A stretch of DNA of 64,000 bases from Flavobacterium flavigenum (GCF_027111255.2 NZ_CP114285.2:682001-746000); one strand, 5' to 3'. Counted from the first letter of the stretch, positions 29,121 to 38,118 are shown. Program-made: numbers and translations. Notes: a model not told the origin generated them from the sequence alone.

Positions 29121-30905
29121 ATGAAATGGATTCCTAAGTTTAATTCCTCAAATTACTTGAGAGTTATTTTTATAATAGCTATTTTCATTTTAATTTTTCT
29201 TTCGTCAATAGCTTACAAACATAACAGGGATCTTAATGAATCTACTAAGCTGCTCATGCACACCTATGAAATTAACATAGAGCTTGAGCGGCTTATGTCT
29301 GCTATAAAAGATGCAGAAACGGGTCAGCGTGGCTTTATGATTACCCGAAACCATCGTTTTCTGGCTCCTTATCTTTTTTCGCGTGACAAGGTAAATACTT
29401 CCTTCATTGCCTTAAAAAAGCTTACAGCCAACAATCCGGTACAAAAACAAAATCTCGAAAAAATATACAAACTGATCATTAAACGCTATGTTTCATTTGA
29501 AAATTGTTTAAAGTACAGTGATCCCGAAACGTATGATAAAAGAAAACTAGACAATCATATGTTTGGAGGCCGTATATTAATGGATAACATTCGTTTTAAA
29601 GTAGATGAAATGAATGATATCGAAAAAAACTTTTTGAAAAAAAGTTTAAAGAAATACGATGAAGAAATTTCTCTTGGTCCAATTTTTTCGATACTATTAT
29701 TCTTAGCCGCTCTACTCTTTATTTTACTTGCATACAGACAAATAAGCAAAGACCTTGAACGCTTAAAAATCTTCAATAAGAAACTCTTGATTTCTTCAGG
29801 TCTCATGGCCGAATCTGAAGTAATTGGTAAATTTAGCACCTGGCAATGGGATCTGGAAACAGGGAAAATTGATTATTCTGACAATCAGTTTCGCCTTTTG
29901 GGAGTTGAGCCAAACGCTTTTGAACCCAAAAACGACAGCTTTTTAGATTTTGTACATCCAGAAGACAAAGAAGCAATTAAAGCCTCTATGGAGGGAATTA
30001 TCAATAACGAAGAACTTCCATTTACCTATTATAAAATAATTCAGCCTAATGGCGAAACCAGATATTTAAAATCTACAGGCAAATTGCTGGTTGACCAGAA
30101 TGGAAACAAAATCCTACTCGGTATCAATTTTGATATTACAGACGAACACTTACTAAACATTGAACTTCAGGAACGAAACAACCAACTTGAAAAAAGCAAT
30201 AAAGAATTAGCCTCTTTTAATCATGTCGCGAGCCATGATTTACAAGAACCACTGCGAAAAATTCAAACCTTTATTTCTAGAATTTCCGAAGAAGACAAGG
30301 CAGTTCTTTCTGATAGCGCAAAAGACTACATTATAAAAGTAGAAACATCAGCCAAAAGAATGCGTGTTTTGATTGATGATTTATTATTATTCTCCAGAAC
30401 TAATACTACCAAAAAAGAATTCATTAAATCAGATCTGAATGAATTGCTGGAAAATGCAATATCAGAACTTACTGTAATAACTGATGAGAAAAAAGGAAGT
30501 ATCAACGTTACTAAATTACCTAAATTAGAAGTTATACCCTACCAGATAGAACAGCTCTTTATTAATTTGATTGGTAATTCACTAAAATACAGTCTTCCGG
30601 AAACAGCACCTCAGATTACTATTGATTGTGAAAAAATATTATCTAATGAATATCCGGAATTGATTGATCGTCCTTTCAAGAAATTTTATAAGATTACATT
30701 TACTGATAACGGAATGGGATTTGATCCACAATTCAAAGACAATATTTTTGTGTTGTTTAAACGACTACATTCTAAAAATGAGTATCCGGGTACAGGAATT
30801 GGATTAGCAATTTGTAAAAAAATTGTTGAGAACCATAAAGGTTACATAACAGCTGACAGCAAACCAGGCGAAGGCTCCGTATTTACTGTATTTCTTCCTC
30901 AATAA
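29121..30905 (+). CDS. Membrane histidine kinase with CHASE3 and PAS domains
   Basis: A 594-residue sensor kinase. A first membrane helix at about 11-30, the extracytoplasmic CHASE3 domain (DAETGQRGFMITRNHRFL at about 55-75), and a second membrane helix near 188-208 are visible. A PAS domain follows at about 240-345 (KFSTWQWDLETGKIDYSDN). The HisKA domain carries ASHDLQEPLRK with His372 and the HATPase_c domain ends at about 592 with GTGIGLAICKKIVENHKG. It directly follows its putative partner response regulator. CHASE3 stimuli are generally unknown. Confidence 0.92.
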   Translation: MKWIPKFNSSNYLRVIFIIAIFILIFLSSIAYKHNRDLNESTKLLMHTYEINIELERLMSAIKDAETGQRGFMITRNHRFLAPYLFSRDKVNTSFIALKKLTANNPVQKQNLEKIYKLIIKRYVSFENCLKYSDPETYDKRKLDNHMFGGRILMDNIRFKVDEMNDIEKNFLKKSLKKYDEEISLGPIFSILLFLAALLFILLAYRQISKDLERLKIFNKKLLISSGLMAESEVIGKFSTWQWDLETGKIDYSDNQFRLLGVEPNAFEPKNDSFLDFVHPEDKEAIKASMEGIINNEELPFTYYKIIQPNGETRYLKSTGKLLVDQNGNKILLGINFDITDEHLLNIELQERNNQLEKSNKELASFNHVASHDLQEPLRKIQTFISRISEEDKAVLSDSAKDYIIKVETSAKRMRVLIDDLLLFSRTNTTKKEFIKSDLNELLENAISELTVITDEKKGSINVTKLPKLEVIPYQIEQLFINLIGNSLKYSLPETAPQITIDCEKILSNEYPELIDRPFKKFYKITFTDNGMGFDPQFKDNIFVLFKRLHSKNEYPGTGIGLAICKKIVENHKGYITADSKPGEGSVFTVFLPQ

Positions 30906-31045
30906 ATCCCCTCATAAAACTTTATTAAAAACGTTATATTTTTCCAGAATGGGAATTATATAACGTTTCTTTTTTATGCTGTAAAGCAAACCTTACTATT
31001 CGTTAGCATCTTTGTAATGTAATAATGAAGTAACTATTTAGACAG

Positions 31046-31621
31046 ATGTTTTCATCAAAAAGATCATTCTTCAAAACAGCTTTTATAGTAATTGTAACAA
31101 TAACTATTTCGTCTTGTAATGAAAATGAAAAACCGGAAAACAGGAAACCGGAAAACAAAAAAAACAAATACGTTCTTACAAAAAACACGGAACAAATTGA
31201 AGCTTATTTTTTTGTTGCAACTGCAGAAGTAACAAAAACGATGATTTCTAAAGCGCAACTGGCAAAACGTAAAAGTTTACAAAATTCAATAAAAATTGTC
31301 AGCAGTAAAATAGAAAATAATCAAAAAATGTTATTACAGGAAATCAACGAAATAGTCGTTCAAAAACTCATTATAATCAGTGAAATAAACACATCGGTTA
31401 CCAATAAGGATTTGTACGAGCTCTTTAACAAAAAGAATGTTGATTTTGATGATGCCTATCTGAATTCTATTACACAGTCTTTAACTGAAATGATAGGGTT
31501 ATTGGAATCCATAGCAAAAGAAACAAATGATATGGTAATACTGAAATTAGTTGCTCATTATTTACCAAAACAATACGAATTTTTAAGAGAAGCAGAAAAA
31601 ATTAAAAAACAAATCAATTAA
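31046..31621 (+). CDS. Lipoprotein, possibly DUF4142-like (hypothetical)
   Basis: A 191-residue protein whose signal peptide ends in a lipobox-like ISSC at about 23. A short low-complexity KPENRKPENKK linker follows, then a helix-rich domain (AYFFVATAEVTKTMISKAQL). The four-helix pattern is reminiscent of DUF4142/ferritin-like envelope proteins, but I am not sure. The -7-like CTTTGTAATGTAATAA lies about 20 bp upstream and is shared with 23373. It is in the envelope/stress cluster, directly before a PorT-like barrel. Confidence 0.6.
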   Translation: MFSSKRSFFKTAFIVIVTITISSCNENEKPENRKPENKKNKYVLTKNTEQIEAYFFVATAEVTKTMISKAQLAKRKSLQNSIKIVSSKIENNQKMLLQEINEIVVQKLIIISEINTSVTNKDLYELFNKKNVDFDDAYLNSITQSLTEMIGLLESIAKETNDMVILKLVAHYLPKQYEFLREAEKIKKQIN

Positions 31622-31656
31622 AATCAAATTAGAATTATTAACTAAATTTTTAAATT

Positions 31657-32280
31657 ATGAAAATGCAATCAAATTTCTTATACGCCTTAGCTCTAACATT
31701 ATCAGCTTCATTCGGAATGCTACATGCTCAGGACAATAATGTAAATACCGAATTTGGTATAAAAGGTGGGGTAAATATGTCTAACTTTTATAATGAAGAT
31801 GCAGACGATAAGAACATGTTGTTCGGTTTTAATGCCGGGGTTTATGCCACACTTCCAATATCAGATTTCGTTGCAATCCAACCTGAAATTTTATTTACTA
31901 CCAGAGGATCTGAATTAGAATATAACACCGCTTTAGCATCAGGTAGTACAAAATTAAAATTAAATTATATAGAAGTTCCTTTGTTAGTAAGAGTTAATCT
32001 TACAAAAAACTTTAATATTCATGCAGGTGGTTATGCTTCATATCTTGTAAGCTCTAAAGCTACAGGAGAAGGTGCTTTAGAATTTGAACAAGATTTTGAT
32101 ACAGATAACTTTAATAAATTCGATGCAGGTCTAGCTGCAGGAGTAGGATTGGATTTCAACCCAATAAGTGTTGGATTACGCTACAATTATGGATTAACCA
32201 CTTTTGTTAAAGATGGTGACAATTCATCCGATTTAAAAAACACTAATTTTTCTTTATATCTATCATATAAATTAAACTAG
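31657..32280 (+). CDS. PorT-like outer-membrane beta-barrel protein
   Basis: A 207-residue protein with a signal peptide (1-24, ending LHAQ), the glycine-rich GIKGGVNMSNFYNE opening and the alternating-strand pattern ending FSLYLSYKLN, as in PorT/porin family barrels of 8 strands. There is no type IX-specific hallmark, so this is not a claim that it is PorT itself. It lies 36 bp after the lipoprotein gene and heads a run of small membrane-stress genes. Confidence 0.88.
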   Translation: MKMQSNFLYALALTLSASFGMLHAQDNNVNTEFGIKGGVNMSNFYNEDADDKNMLFGFNAGVYATLPISDFVAIQPEILFTTRGSELEYNTALASGSTKLKLNYIEVPLLVRVNLTKNFNIHAGGYASYLVSSKATGEGALEFEQDFDTDNFNKFDAGLAAGVGLDFNPISVGLRYNYGLTTFVKDGDNSSDLKNTNFSLYLSYKLN

Positions 32281-32314
32281 AAACATAAATTATTAACCCT
32301 AAACATTAAAAACC

Positions 32315-32467
32315 ATGTCAAATTTATTATATACAATCGCGGTTATTCTTGTCATTCTTTGGGCCCTTGGGTTTTTTGTATACAGTGCAGGAAGTATTAT
32401 TCACATCTTATTGGTAATTGCCATTATAGCAATACTATTCAGACTTATCAAAGGTCGCGAAATTTAA
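32315..32467 (+). CDS. lmo0937 family small membrane protein
   Basis: A 50-residue protein: MSNLLYTIAVILVILWALGF, then VYSAGSIIHILLVIAIIAIL and RLIKGREI. Two hydrophobic helices form most of it, and the GSIIHILLVIAII segment is characteristic of the lmo0937 family. Function unknown; family members accompany stress genes such as csbD and ytxH, as here. It starts 35 bp after the barrel gene. Confidence 0.88.
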   Translation: MSNLLYTIAVILVILWALGFFVYSAGSIIHILLVIAIIAILFRLIKGREI

Positions 32468-32517
32468 AATCAAACATTATTTAAACATTTTATATTAATT
32501 TTTTAAAATCAAATATT

Positions 32518-32802
32518 ATGAAAACTAGTAGCACACTTTTAGGAATTTTAGGAGCCGCAGCGGCAGGAGCTTTTTTAGGAGTATTATTTGCACCGGATAA
32601 AGGTTCAGAAACAAGAAAAAAAATCAAAGACAAATCGAAAGATTACGGAGATAACCTTAAAGGAAAATTCGATGGTATCTTAAGCACAATTAATTCAAAT
32701 GGCAAAGATATCATTGAAGAAGGAAAAGCAAAATTCAATCAGGTAAAAGAAGACTTCAACTCTATGAAAGATGAAGCAAAAACTGTAAAAACAAACTACT
32801 AA
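32518..32802 (+). CDS. YtxH domain-containing protein
   Basis: 94 residues. The N-terminal GILGAAAAGAFLGVLFAPDKGSETRKKIKDK is the YtxH signature: one Gly/Ala-rich membrane helix then a basic stretch. A charged helical C-terminal tail follows. Associated with general stress responses in other bacteria; molecular role unknown. It lies between the lmo0937 and holin-family genes, in the same direction. Confidence 0.92.
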   Translation: MKTSSTLLGILGAAAAGAFLGVLFAPDKGSETRKKIKDKSKDYGDNLKGKFDGILSTINSNGKDIIEEGKAKFNQVKEDFNSMKDEAKTVKTNY

Positions 32803-32841
32803 GATTGATTTTTTTCTTCAACCATAAAAAACACCAATATC

Positions 32842-33201
32842 ATGGAAACTAATGCAACAACAAACGAAAACCTAAATATGTATGAAAAAGCAGAAAACTA
32901 TACCAAAACAAGTTTAGAATTGATTAAACTTAAAACGGTATCAGCAACTGCAGATGTTTTATCAACATTAACTTCACGGATAGCGGTAGGCGTTGTTGTT
33001 GCATTTTTTACTTTGTTTCTTAATATCGGACTTAGCTTATGGATTGGAAAAGAACTTGGTGAATATTATTATGGTTTCTTTGCGATAGCAGGTTTTTATT
33101 TAATCGTTGCTATTGTATTGCACAAAACACAGCATAAGCTGATTAAAACTCCAATTGGAAATTTAATTGTTTCCAATATTCTGAAAGACACTAAAAACTG
33201 A
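32842..33201 (+). CDS. Phage holin family / DUF1469 membrane protein
   Basis: 119 residues. After a polar N-terminal helix (ENYTKTSLELIKLKTVSATADV), two hydrophobic helices (about 45-70 and 78-95) form the membrane region. The sequence belongs to the Phage_holin_3_6/DUF1469 group. Despite the name, it belongs to a chromosomal stress cluster with no other phage gene nearby, so a lytic role is unlikely. It lies 39 bp after the ytxH-like gene and is followed closely by a 125-residue protein. Confidence 0.85.
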   Translation: METNATTNENLNMYEKAENYTKTSLELIKLKTVSATADVLSTLTSRIAVGVVVAFFTLFLNIGLSLWIGKELGEYYYGFFAIAGFYLIVAIVLHKTQHKLIKTPIGNLIVSNILKDTKN

Positions 33202-33233
33202 TTTAATAATTAATACTATAAAAAAGACTATTT

Positions 33234-33611
33234 ATGGAAACTATTTACACTATTGACTCATTAAATCAAAAGATTAAGCTTTTAGAAGAACAACAAGACA
33301 GGGAATGGTGTGATATCAAAGACGAAATCGATGAAATTAAGGAAAATTTAAAACCTCTTAATCTCATTCGGAACACAGTCCAGGAAGTCAATGAAGCCGT
33401 GGGCTTCAAGAGTGATCTTGCCCAATCTGCTATAAGCATTGGAATAGGTTACCTGGCTAAGAAACTGGTAATAGGAAAAACCGATTCTACATTTAAAAAC
33501 ATCCTAGGGTCTATATTACAGCTTGCTGTAACCACTTTGGTAGCAAAGCCTGCAGACCATCACGAACCTTCTGAGAAGGAATTGTACAAGGAAGAATCAT
33601 TTGAAGGGTAA
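33234..33611 (+). CDS. Coiled-coil membrane-associated protein (hypothetical)
   Basis: 125 residues. The N-terminal part is a highly charged coiled coil (LNQKIKLLEEQQDREWCDIKDEIDEIKENL). A Gly/Ile-rich helix (SAISIGIGYLAKKLVIGK) and a second hydrophobic helix (ILGSILQLAVTTLVAKP) follow, then an acidic tail. It is the last gene of the csbD-ytxH-holin cluster. No named domain recognised. Confidence 0.75.
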   Translation: METIYTIDSLNQKIKLLEEQQDREWCDIKDEIDEIKENLKPLNLIRNTVQEVNEAVGFKSDLAQSAISIGIGYLAKKLVIGKTDSTFKNILGSILQLAVTTLVAKPADHHEPSEKELYKEESFEG

Positions 33612-33822
33612 TTGTATAACTTAAATACAACTATTATGGAAAAGATAAACGAAATAATAATTAAAAATGGTGTTTACATTTACTCGAATTTCTATAAATG
33701 TTTTGAATATACGAGAGTATTTTTAGGTATCTAGCTAGTTTATACGTTTCTGCTATAACAAACGGTTAAACAGTTAATACCTCACTATAAATCTCTGTTT
33801 AGTTAAATAGAGCCTTACAAGA

Positions 33823-33858
33823 AAAGCAAAGTTTGCAATTAGTAAACTTTGCTTTTTT
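33823..33858 (+). terminator. Intrinsic terminator of the stress cluster
   Basis: AAAGCAAAGTTT and AAACTTTGCTTT pair with a 9-base loop, followed by T residues. Confidence 0.85.
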
Positions 33859-33865
33859 GCATTAA

Positions 33866-33902
33866 AAAAAATCCGAACTTAAAAATATAAGTTCGGATTT
33901 TT
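33866..33902. terminator. Terminator of prfA (minus strand)
   Basis: AATCCGAACTTA-type stem around an AT loop, flanked by A and T runs. It lies 64 bp downstream of the prfA stop codon on the minus strand. Confidence 0.7.
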
Positions 33903-33965
33903 GTATATTATCTCTTAATTAAAATCTAAGAAGCCTAAAAAAATCTACTATCTAGAAGTCTAAAA

Positions 33966-35042
33966 TTAAAACACTTCAGAAGCTTCCTTCAGTTTCTCCA
34001 TATTATTTACCAGTTGAAGCTCAGCAACAATTTTCTGAATATCACCATTCATGATATTTCCTAAATCATAAAGTGTAAGTCCGATACGATGATCCGTTAC
34101 ACGACCCTGGGCATAATTGTAAGTACGGATTTTAGCAGAACGGTCACCCGAACTAACCTGAGAAGTACGTTTAGACGCATCTTCAGCTTCTTTCTTTGCC
34201 AATTCCATTTCGTACAAACGGGAACGTAAAACCGTTAATGCCTTATCTTTATTTTTATGCTGCGATTTCTGGTCCTGACATTGTGCCACTAATCCGGTTG
34301 GAATGTGCGTTAAACGTACAGCCGATTTCGTAGTATTTACCGACTGTCCTCCAGGTCCTGATGAACAGAAGAAATCGACACGAACATCATTCATATCAAT
34401 CTGTACATCAAACTCTTCTGCTTCCGGCAAAACCATAACCGTTGCTGCCGATGTATGCACACGACCCTGAGTTTCTGTTTGAGGAACACGCTGAACACGG
34501 TGAACACCCGCTTCAAACTTCAAAGTTCCATACACATCTTCTCCCGAAACTTCAAAAATTACCTCTTTAAAACCTCCTGAAGTTCCTTCGTTCATATCCA
34601 CCACAGAAGTTCTCCAGCCTTGAGACTCACAGTATTTAGTATACATCCTGAACAAATCACCTGCAAAAATACTCGCTTCGTCCCCACCCGTTCCGGCACG
34701 GATCTCCACCATTACATTTTTTGCATCTTCAGGATCTTTAGGAATCAGCATAAATTTGATTTCCTCCTCCAGTTGCGGCAAACGTTCTTTTGCTTCATCC
34801 AGCTGCATTTTGGCCATTTCGACCATATCAGCATCGCTTCCGTCAGCAATAATTTCGTTGGCTTCGTCAATATTGGCCAAAACAAGAATGTATTCTTCTC
34901 TCTTTTCAACCAAAGCTTTGATGCTTTTATATTCCTGATTAAGCTGTACATAGCGTTTTTGATCCGCAATAACATCCGGCTGAATAATCAAATCCGAAAT
35001 CTCATCAAAACGCTGCTTTACATATTGAAGTCTGTCTAACAT
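33966..35042 (-). CDS. prfA: Peptide chain release factor 1
   Basis: Recognises UAA/UAG and releases the completed peptide. It has 358 aa. The codon-reading PxT motif is present as VPQTETQG, and the catalytic GGQ lies in [40 protein letters not shown] is the conserved family region. No frameshift (the latter is typical of prfB, not prfA). It lies between the stress cluster and the cassette array, facing away from the array. Confidence 0.97.
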   Translation of the reverse strand: MLDRLQYVKQRFDEISDLIIQPDVIADQKRYVQLNQEYKSIKALVEKREEYILVLANIDEANEIIADGSDADMVEMAKMQLDEAKERLPQLEEEIKFMLIPKDPEDAKNVMVEIRAGTGGDEASIFAGDLFRMYTKYCESQGWRTSVVDMNEGTSGGFKEVIFEVSGEDVYGTLKFEAGVHRVQRVPQTETQGRVHTSAATVMVLPEAEEFDVQIDMNDVRVDFFCSSGPGGQSVNTTKSAVRLTHIPTGLVAQCQDQKSQHKNKDKALTVLRSRLYEMELAKKEAEDASKRTSQVSSGDRSAKIRTYNYAQGRVTDHRIGLTLYDLGNIMNGDIQKIVAELQLVNNMEKLKEASEVF

Positions 35043-35117
35043 TTTCTTTTCCTTTTATTGGACTGCAAAATTACGAAAAATAGTTGATAGTTAAAAGTTG
35101 TTCATTAATGGTTTTTT

Positions 35118-35227
35118 CAGGAGCCAATTCCTGCTATTCGCTATATCTTTTTAGGCAGAGAATTTGGGTTTTATTAAGATGTTTTCATTTGCCTGAAAAG
35201 GATGCCGCTGCTATCAGGGCTAAGGGA
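35118..35227. repeat. REP-like imperfect palindrome next to prfA
   Basis: CCTGCTATTCGCTATATC...AGGC on the left is mirrored by GCCTGAAAAGGATGCCGCTGC on the right, giving an imperfect long hairpin. From general knowledge, sequences of the form GGAGC..TTCCTGCTATCCGCT...AGGAT.CCGCT are common intergenic repeats in Flavobacterium genomes. Its role is unknown. Confidence 0.4.
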
Positions 35228-35330
35228 TTTTAGGTTTTATAAATAGTATCATAAAGGAATATCTTAGAGTTTTATATGATGTATTTCGTTACAAATAAAC
35301 TATATTTGAAAAAATAATATGAATCAAAAC

Positions 35331-35396
35331 ATGCGCATAACACACCAATTTTGTAATAAAACTAGTTCAATTTATGCGTTTATAAACTAGTTACCA
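35331..35396 (+). other. Left boundary of the cassette array (attI-like or degenerate attC site)
   Basis: GCGCATAAC (35333-35341) has the form of the 5' R box seen at every cassette end. AAACTAGTT occurs twice (about 35369 and 35386), the second directly at the first cassette core (G at 35390 of CTAGTTACC). TTATGCG is inverted relative to CGCATAA. It lacks the long arms of the other sites, so it could be the primary attachment site or a decayed cassette end. Confidence 0.35.
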
Positions 35397-35428
35397 GAGA
35401 TTGCAGAAAAAAAACTAAATAAGATCTT

Positions 35429-35794
35429 ATGAAATTGATAAGTACGATTATGCTTTTATTTGTTATTTTATTGCCTCAAAAAGATGAATTTATTTTTAAG
35501 AACGGTAATCAAAAAATAATTTTGAAAGTTGACAATGGAACTAAAAACTTAATATGGGGAAAAACTTCAAAGCTAATTCTTCAATTTGAAAATATCGAAG
35601 TTCAAAAACTATCAGTGTCAGCACCCGGAATTAAACCAATCAAAAATGAGAAAAACATAAACGAGCTGAAATTAGAAATTACGCCTGAAAAGGAATTATT
35701 TGAAAGTGATTCACTCAGCTTGAATGTTGGCTATAAAGACGAAAGTAATAATTACATACATCACGCATTTTTAATTTTAATAAAAGACAAATAA
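35429..35794 (+). CDS. Cassette 1: small exported protein (hypothetical, copy 1)
   Basis: 121 residues. The N-terminal hydrophobic segment (MKLISTIMLLFVILLPQ) looks like a signal peptide. The rest is beta-rich (KIILKVDNGTKNLIWGKTSKLILQF, LSLNVGYKDESNNY), compatible with an immunoglobulin-like sandwich of the type found in gliding-motility proteins, though this is a weak resemblance. It is the only ORF of the cassette, starting 38 bp inside it. An identical copy is encoded at 37753. Confidence 0.75.
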   Translation: MKLISTIMLLFVILLPQKDEFIFKNGNQKIILKVDNGTKNLIWGKTSKLILQFENIEVQKLSVSAPGIKPIKNEKNINELKLEITPEKELFESDSLSLNVGYKDESNNYIHHAFLILIKDK

Positions 35795-35811
35795 CGTACA
35801 GAAGCAACCTC

Positions 35812-35943
35812 TGGTAACACTTGCTACAATAGATTTGGGCATTTGGCTTAATTTAAAAATGGTCTTGTATTTGTGAGATTTGGCAAATCCGAAAATAAGG
35901 CTTAATTTAATCCCAAACCTCTTGTAGCAAGGGGACGTTAGCG
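35812..35943 (+). repeat. attC-like site of cassette 1 (type A)
   Basis: Starts with TGGTAAC (reverse complement of its own cassette start GTTACCA) and ends at the GTTAGCG core of the next cassette (G at 35937). The arms TTGCTACAATAGATTTGGG and its near complement form the stem. The inner part contains ATTTGGCTTAATTT and a CCGAAAATAAGGCTT mirror segment. Confidence 0.7.
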
Positions 35944-36009
35944 GATATTTTGGAGAAAAACTGCGGAATAAAGACAATATCGAAAACAAAAAATCGAAAA
36001 ATTAACTAT

Positions 36010-36528
36010 ATGAAAATTAAGTTTTTAAAAGTATTATTCACAATATTTATATTTTCAAATTTATCTTTCGGGCAATCAAAAACACCATATTTAATAAATA
36101 ACGAATTATTTGAATTACCAGGAAAGTGGAAACATATTGGAAAAATTGAGAATTCTGCACAATGGGGTTTTGCAAACAAAAAATTAGAACTTACTTTACT
36201 TATAAATGTTAGAAAACCAGAAATTTTTGAGTTTTATAACAAAGAAATGACTGAACTGGAATTTTTAAATAAATTCTATGCTTGGGAAACAGAATTTTGG
36301 AAAAAAGATGATGGAAACATAGAAATAGAGAAAATTGAAACAAACGAAACGGATAAATACATAATTTGGAGATTAAAAATAATCGACAAAAATATTGAAA
36401 GTTTCATTTTTAGCGGAATTAGAAACAGCAAATTAATTGGATTGAGCTTGACGGATGACAACAAAAGAGAACCGAAAAGTAGAGCCGAAAAAATTGAATT
36501 TCTCAAGAATATTTACTTTAAAAAATAA
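36010..36528 (+). CDS. Cassette 2: exported protein (hypothetical, copy 1)
   Basis: 172 residues from the ATG at 36010 (MKIKFLKVLFTIFIFSNLSF, a signal peptide ending SFGQ); an in-frame ATG 20 codons upstream would place a polar tail before it and is disfavoured. The mature part is a small alpha/beta domain with TELEFLNKFYAWETEFWK and an LSLTDDNKREPKSRAEK segment. No family recognised. It is the only ORF of its cassette and is repeated identically at 39498. Confidence 0.75.
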   Translation: MKIKFLKVLFTIFIFSNLSFGQSKTPYLINNELFELPGKWKHIGKIENSAQWGFANKKLELTLLINVRKPEIFEFYNKEMTELEFLNKFYAWETEFWKKDDGNIEIEKIETNETDKYIIWRLKIIDKNIESFIFSGIRNSKLIGLSLTDDNKREPKSRAEKIEFLKNIYFKK

Positions 36529-36534
36529 AAACAT

Positions 36535-36668
36535 CCGCTAACCGTCGTTTGGCAATATGGCGGGATTTGGCTTAATTTGAAGATGGTTTTGTACTTGGAA
36601 AATTAGTCATTAACCGAAAAATAAGGCTTCCTTAATCCGCCACATCGCCAAGCGACCAAACGTTGGCA
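36535..36668 (+). repeat. attC-like site of cassette 2 (type B)
   Basis: CCGCTAAC at its start mirrors the cassette start GTTAGCGG, and it ends at the GTTGGCA core (G at 36662). Arms are CGTCGTTTGGC...GCGGGATT and AATCCGCC...GCGACCAAACG. Its interior shares ATTTGGCTTAATTT and ATGGTTTTGTA with type A although the outer arms differ. Confidence 0.7.
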
Positions 36669-36706
36669 GTAATTATCCCGCAGAATAACGAAAAATATAC
36701 TTATAA

Positions 36707-37573
36707 ATGAAAACTAAAATAAATTTAAGCCTATTCACTGCTAATTATTTTATTTTTAGTCTGTTCCTATTACTCTTAAATGATTTCTATTTGAAATATG
36801 AGTTTCATAATTTTATAACTGGAAAATTATCCGATTTTGCGGGATTATTCATTTTCCCCTATTTCATTTCTGTTTTTTTTACCAACAAAACTAAAGAAAT
36901 TTACATTTTTACTTTTGTATTATTTATTTTTTGGAAACTTGAAATTTCTGAACAATTTATTAAGTTTATTTCAAGAATTACTAATATTGCTTTTTACAGA
37001 ACTGTAGATTTGTCTGACCTCATTGCTTTATTAATTTTACCTTTTTCTTTTAATTATTTTCATATCCAAAACAGTGAGCATAAGAATAATAAACATACGA
37101 ATTTTGCATTAAACTCATTAATTGGTGTCATAACGATATATTCATTTATAGCTGATTCAAATCCAAGACAAGAAGTGAAAGTAAAAAGGAATTCAAAAAA
37201 GGAATTCAAAATACAAATTAATAAAGAGCAAATATTAAATAATTTAATACCGAGATTTAGTTATACAAATTTTTTAAAAACAGATAGTTTAATCACTATT
37301 TGTTATGATATTCCAGAATATAGAGCCGAAGCAACTGCCAAAGTAAAAATTCTAAAAATAGACAAAGAAAATACAGTGATTAAAATCGATAGTATTAATG
37401 GAGTGGAAATTACTGGGCGTTTATTTTTTGGATTTAGTCAAAGTGACATTGATGCTTGTGAAAAAATGAATTCTTCAGAATTTGAAGAAAACTTTAAAAC
37501 AAACTTCATTGATATAATTACAAATAAGAGAGAAACAGAATATCCAACTTATAGTGCATACAAAACAGAATAA
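36707..37573 (+). CDS. Cassette 3: multi-pass membrane protein (hypothetical)
   Basis: 288 residues. Four or so membrane helices occupy 9-125 and one near 140-150. The segment NFITGKLSDFAGLFIFPYF contains a GKLSDFAGLF motif that recurs in a family of uncharacterised integral membrane proteins of proteobacteria and planctomycetes. The C-terminal half (about 155-288) is a polar domain with beta strands. It is the only ORF of its cassette. Function unknown. Confidence 0.75.
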   Translation: MKTKINLSLFTANYFIFSLFLLLLNDFYLKYEFHNFITGKLSDFAGLFIFPYFISVFFTNKTKEIYIFTFVLFIFWKLEISEQFIKFISRITNIAFYRTVDLSDLIALLILPFSFNYFHIQNSEHKNNKHTNFALNSLIGVITIYSFIADSNPRQEVKVKRNSKKEFKIQINKEQILNNLIPRFSYTNFLKTDSLITICYDIPEYRAEATAKVKILKIDKENTVIKIDSINGVEITGRLFFGFSQSDIDACEKMNSSEFEENFKTNFIDIITNKRETEYPTYSAYKTE

Positions 37574-37587
37574 CTAAAAATAACTAC

Positions 37588-37720
37588 TGCCAACACTTGC
37601 TACAATAGATTTGGGCATTTGGCTTAATTTAAAAATGGTCTTGTATTTGGGAAGTTTATACAAATCCGAAAATGAGGCTTAATTTAATCCCAAACCTCTT
37701 TTAGCAAGGGAACGTTACCA
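37588..37720 (+). repeat. attC-like site of cassette 3 (type A variant)
   Basis: TGCCAAC mirrors the cassette start GTTGGCA; the site ends at the GTTACCA core of cassette 4 (G at 37714). It has the type A arms and interior with several substitutions, for example TTTTAGCAAGGGAAC. Confidence 0.7.
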
Positions 37721-37752
37721 GAGATTGCAGAAAAAAAACTAAATAAGATCTT

Positions 37753-38118
37753 ATGAAATTGATAAGTACGATTATGCTTTTATTTGTTATTTTATTGCCT
37801 CAAAAAGATGAATTTATTTTTAAGAACGGTAATCAAAAAATAATTTTGAAAGTTGACAATGGAACTAAAAACTTAATATGGGGAAAAACTTCAAAGCTAA
37901 TTCTTCAATTTGAAAATATCGAAGTTCAAAAACTATCAGTGTCAGCACCCGGAATTAAACCAATCAAAAATGAGAAAAACATAAACGAGCTGAAATTAGA
38001 AATTACGCCTGAAAAGGAATTATTTGAAAGTGATTCACTCAGCTTGAATGTTGGCTATAAAGACGAAAGTAATAATTACATACATCACGCATTTTTAATT
38101 TTAATAAAAGACAAATAA
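37753..38118 (+). CDS. Cassette 4: small exported protein (identical copy of cassette 1)
   Basis: Identical in protein, and apparently in DNA, to the 121-residue exported protein at 35429. The whole 547 bp cassette (37715-38261), including the attC-like site, is repeated, with boundaries exactly at the G^TT cores. The copies are separated by two unrelated cassettes, so this is not a simple tandem duplication. Confidence 0.75.
   Translation: MKLISTIMLLFVILLPQKDEFIFKNGNQKIILKVDNGTKNLIWGKTSKLILQFENIEVQKLSVSAPGIKPIKNEKNINELKLEITPEKELFESDSLSLNVGYKDESNNYIHHAFLILIKDK

Larger units (their letters stand above)
33612..33965 (+). other. Intergenic region with two terminators between the stress cluster and prfA
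   Basis: No convincing gene. Two hairpin terminators lie at 33823-33858 and 33866-33902. A 32-codon ORF at 33636 has no recognisable product. The stretch 33915-33965 is a degenerate CTAAAATCTAAG-like repeat of the kind also found before recG. Confidence 0.5.

Noticed and set aside
32842..33201. Prophage because of a holin-family gene
   Set aside because: No other phage gene is near; the family is a general membrane-stress group in Bacteroidota.
33636..33734. 32-codon ORF after the stress cluster
   Set aside because: No recognisable product or ribosome binding signal; length is expected by chance.
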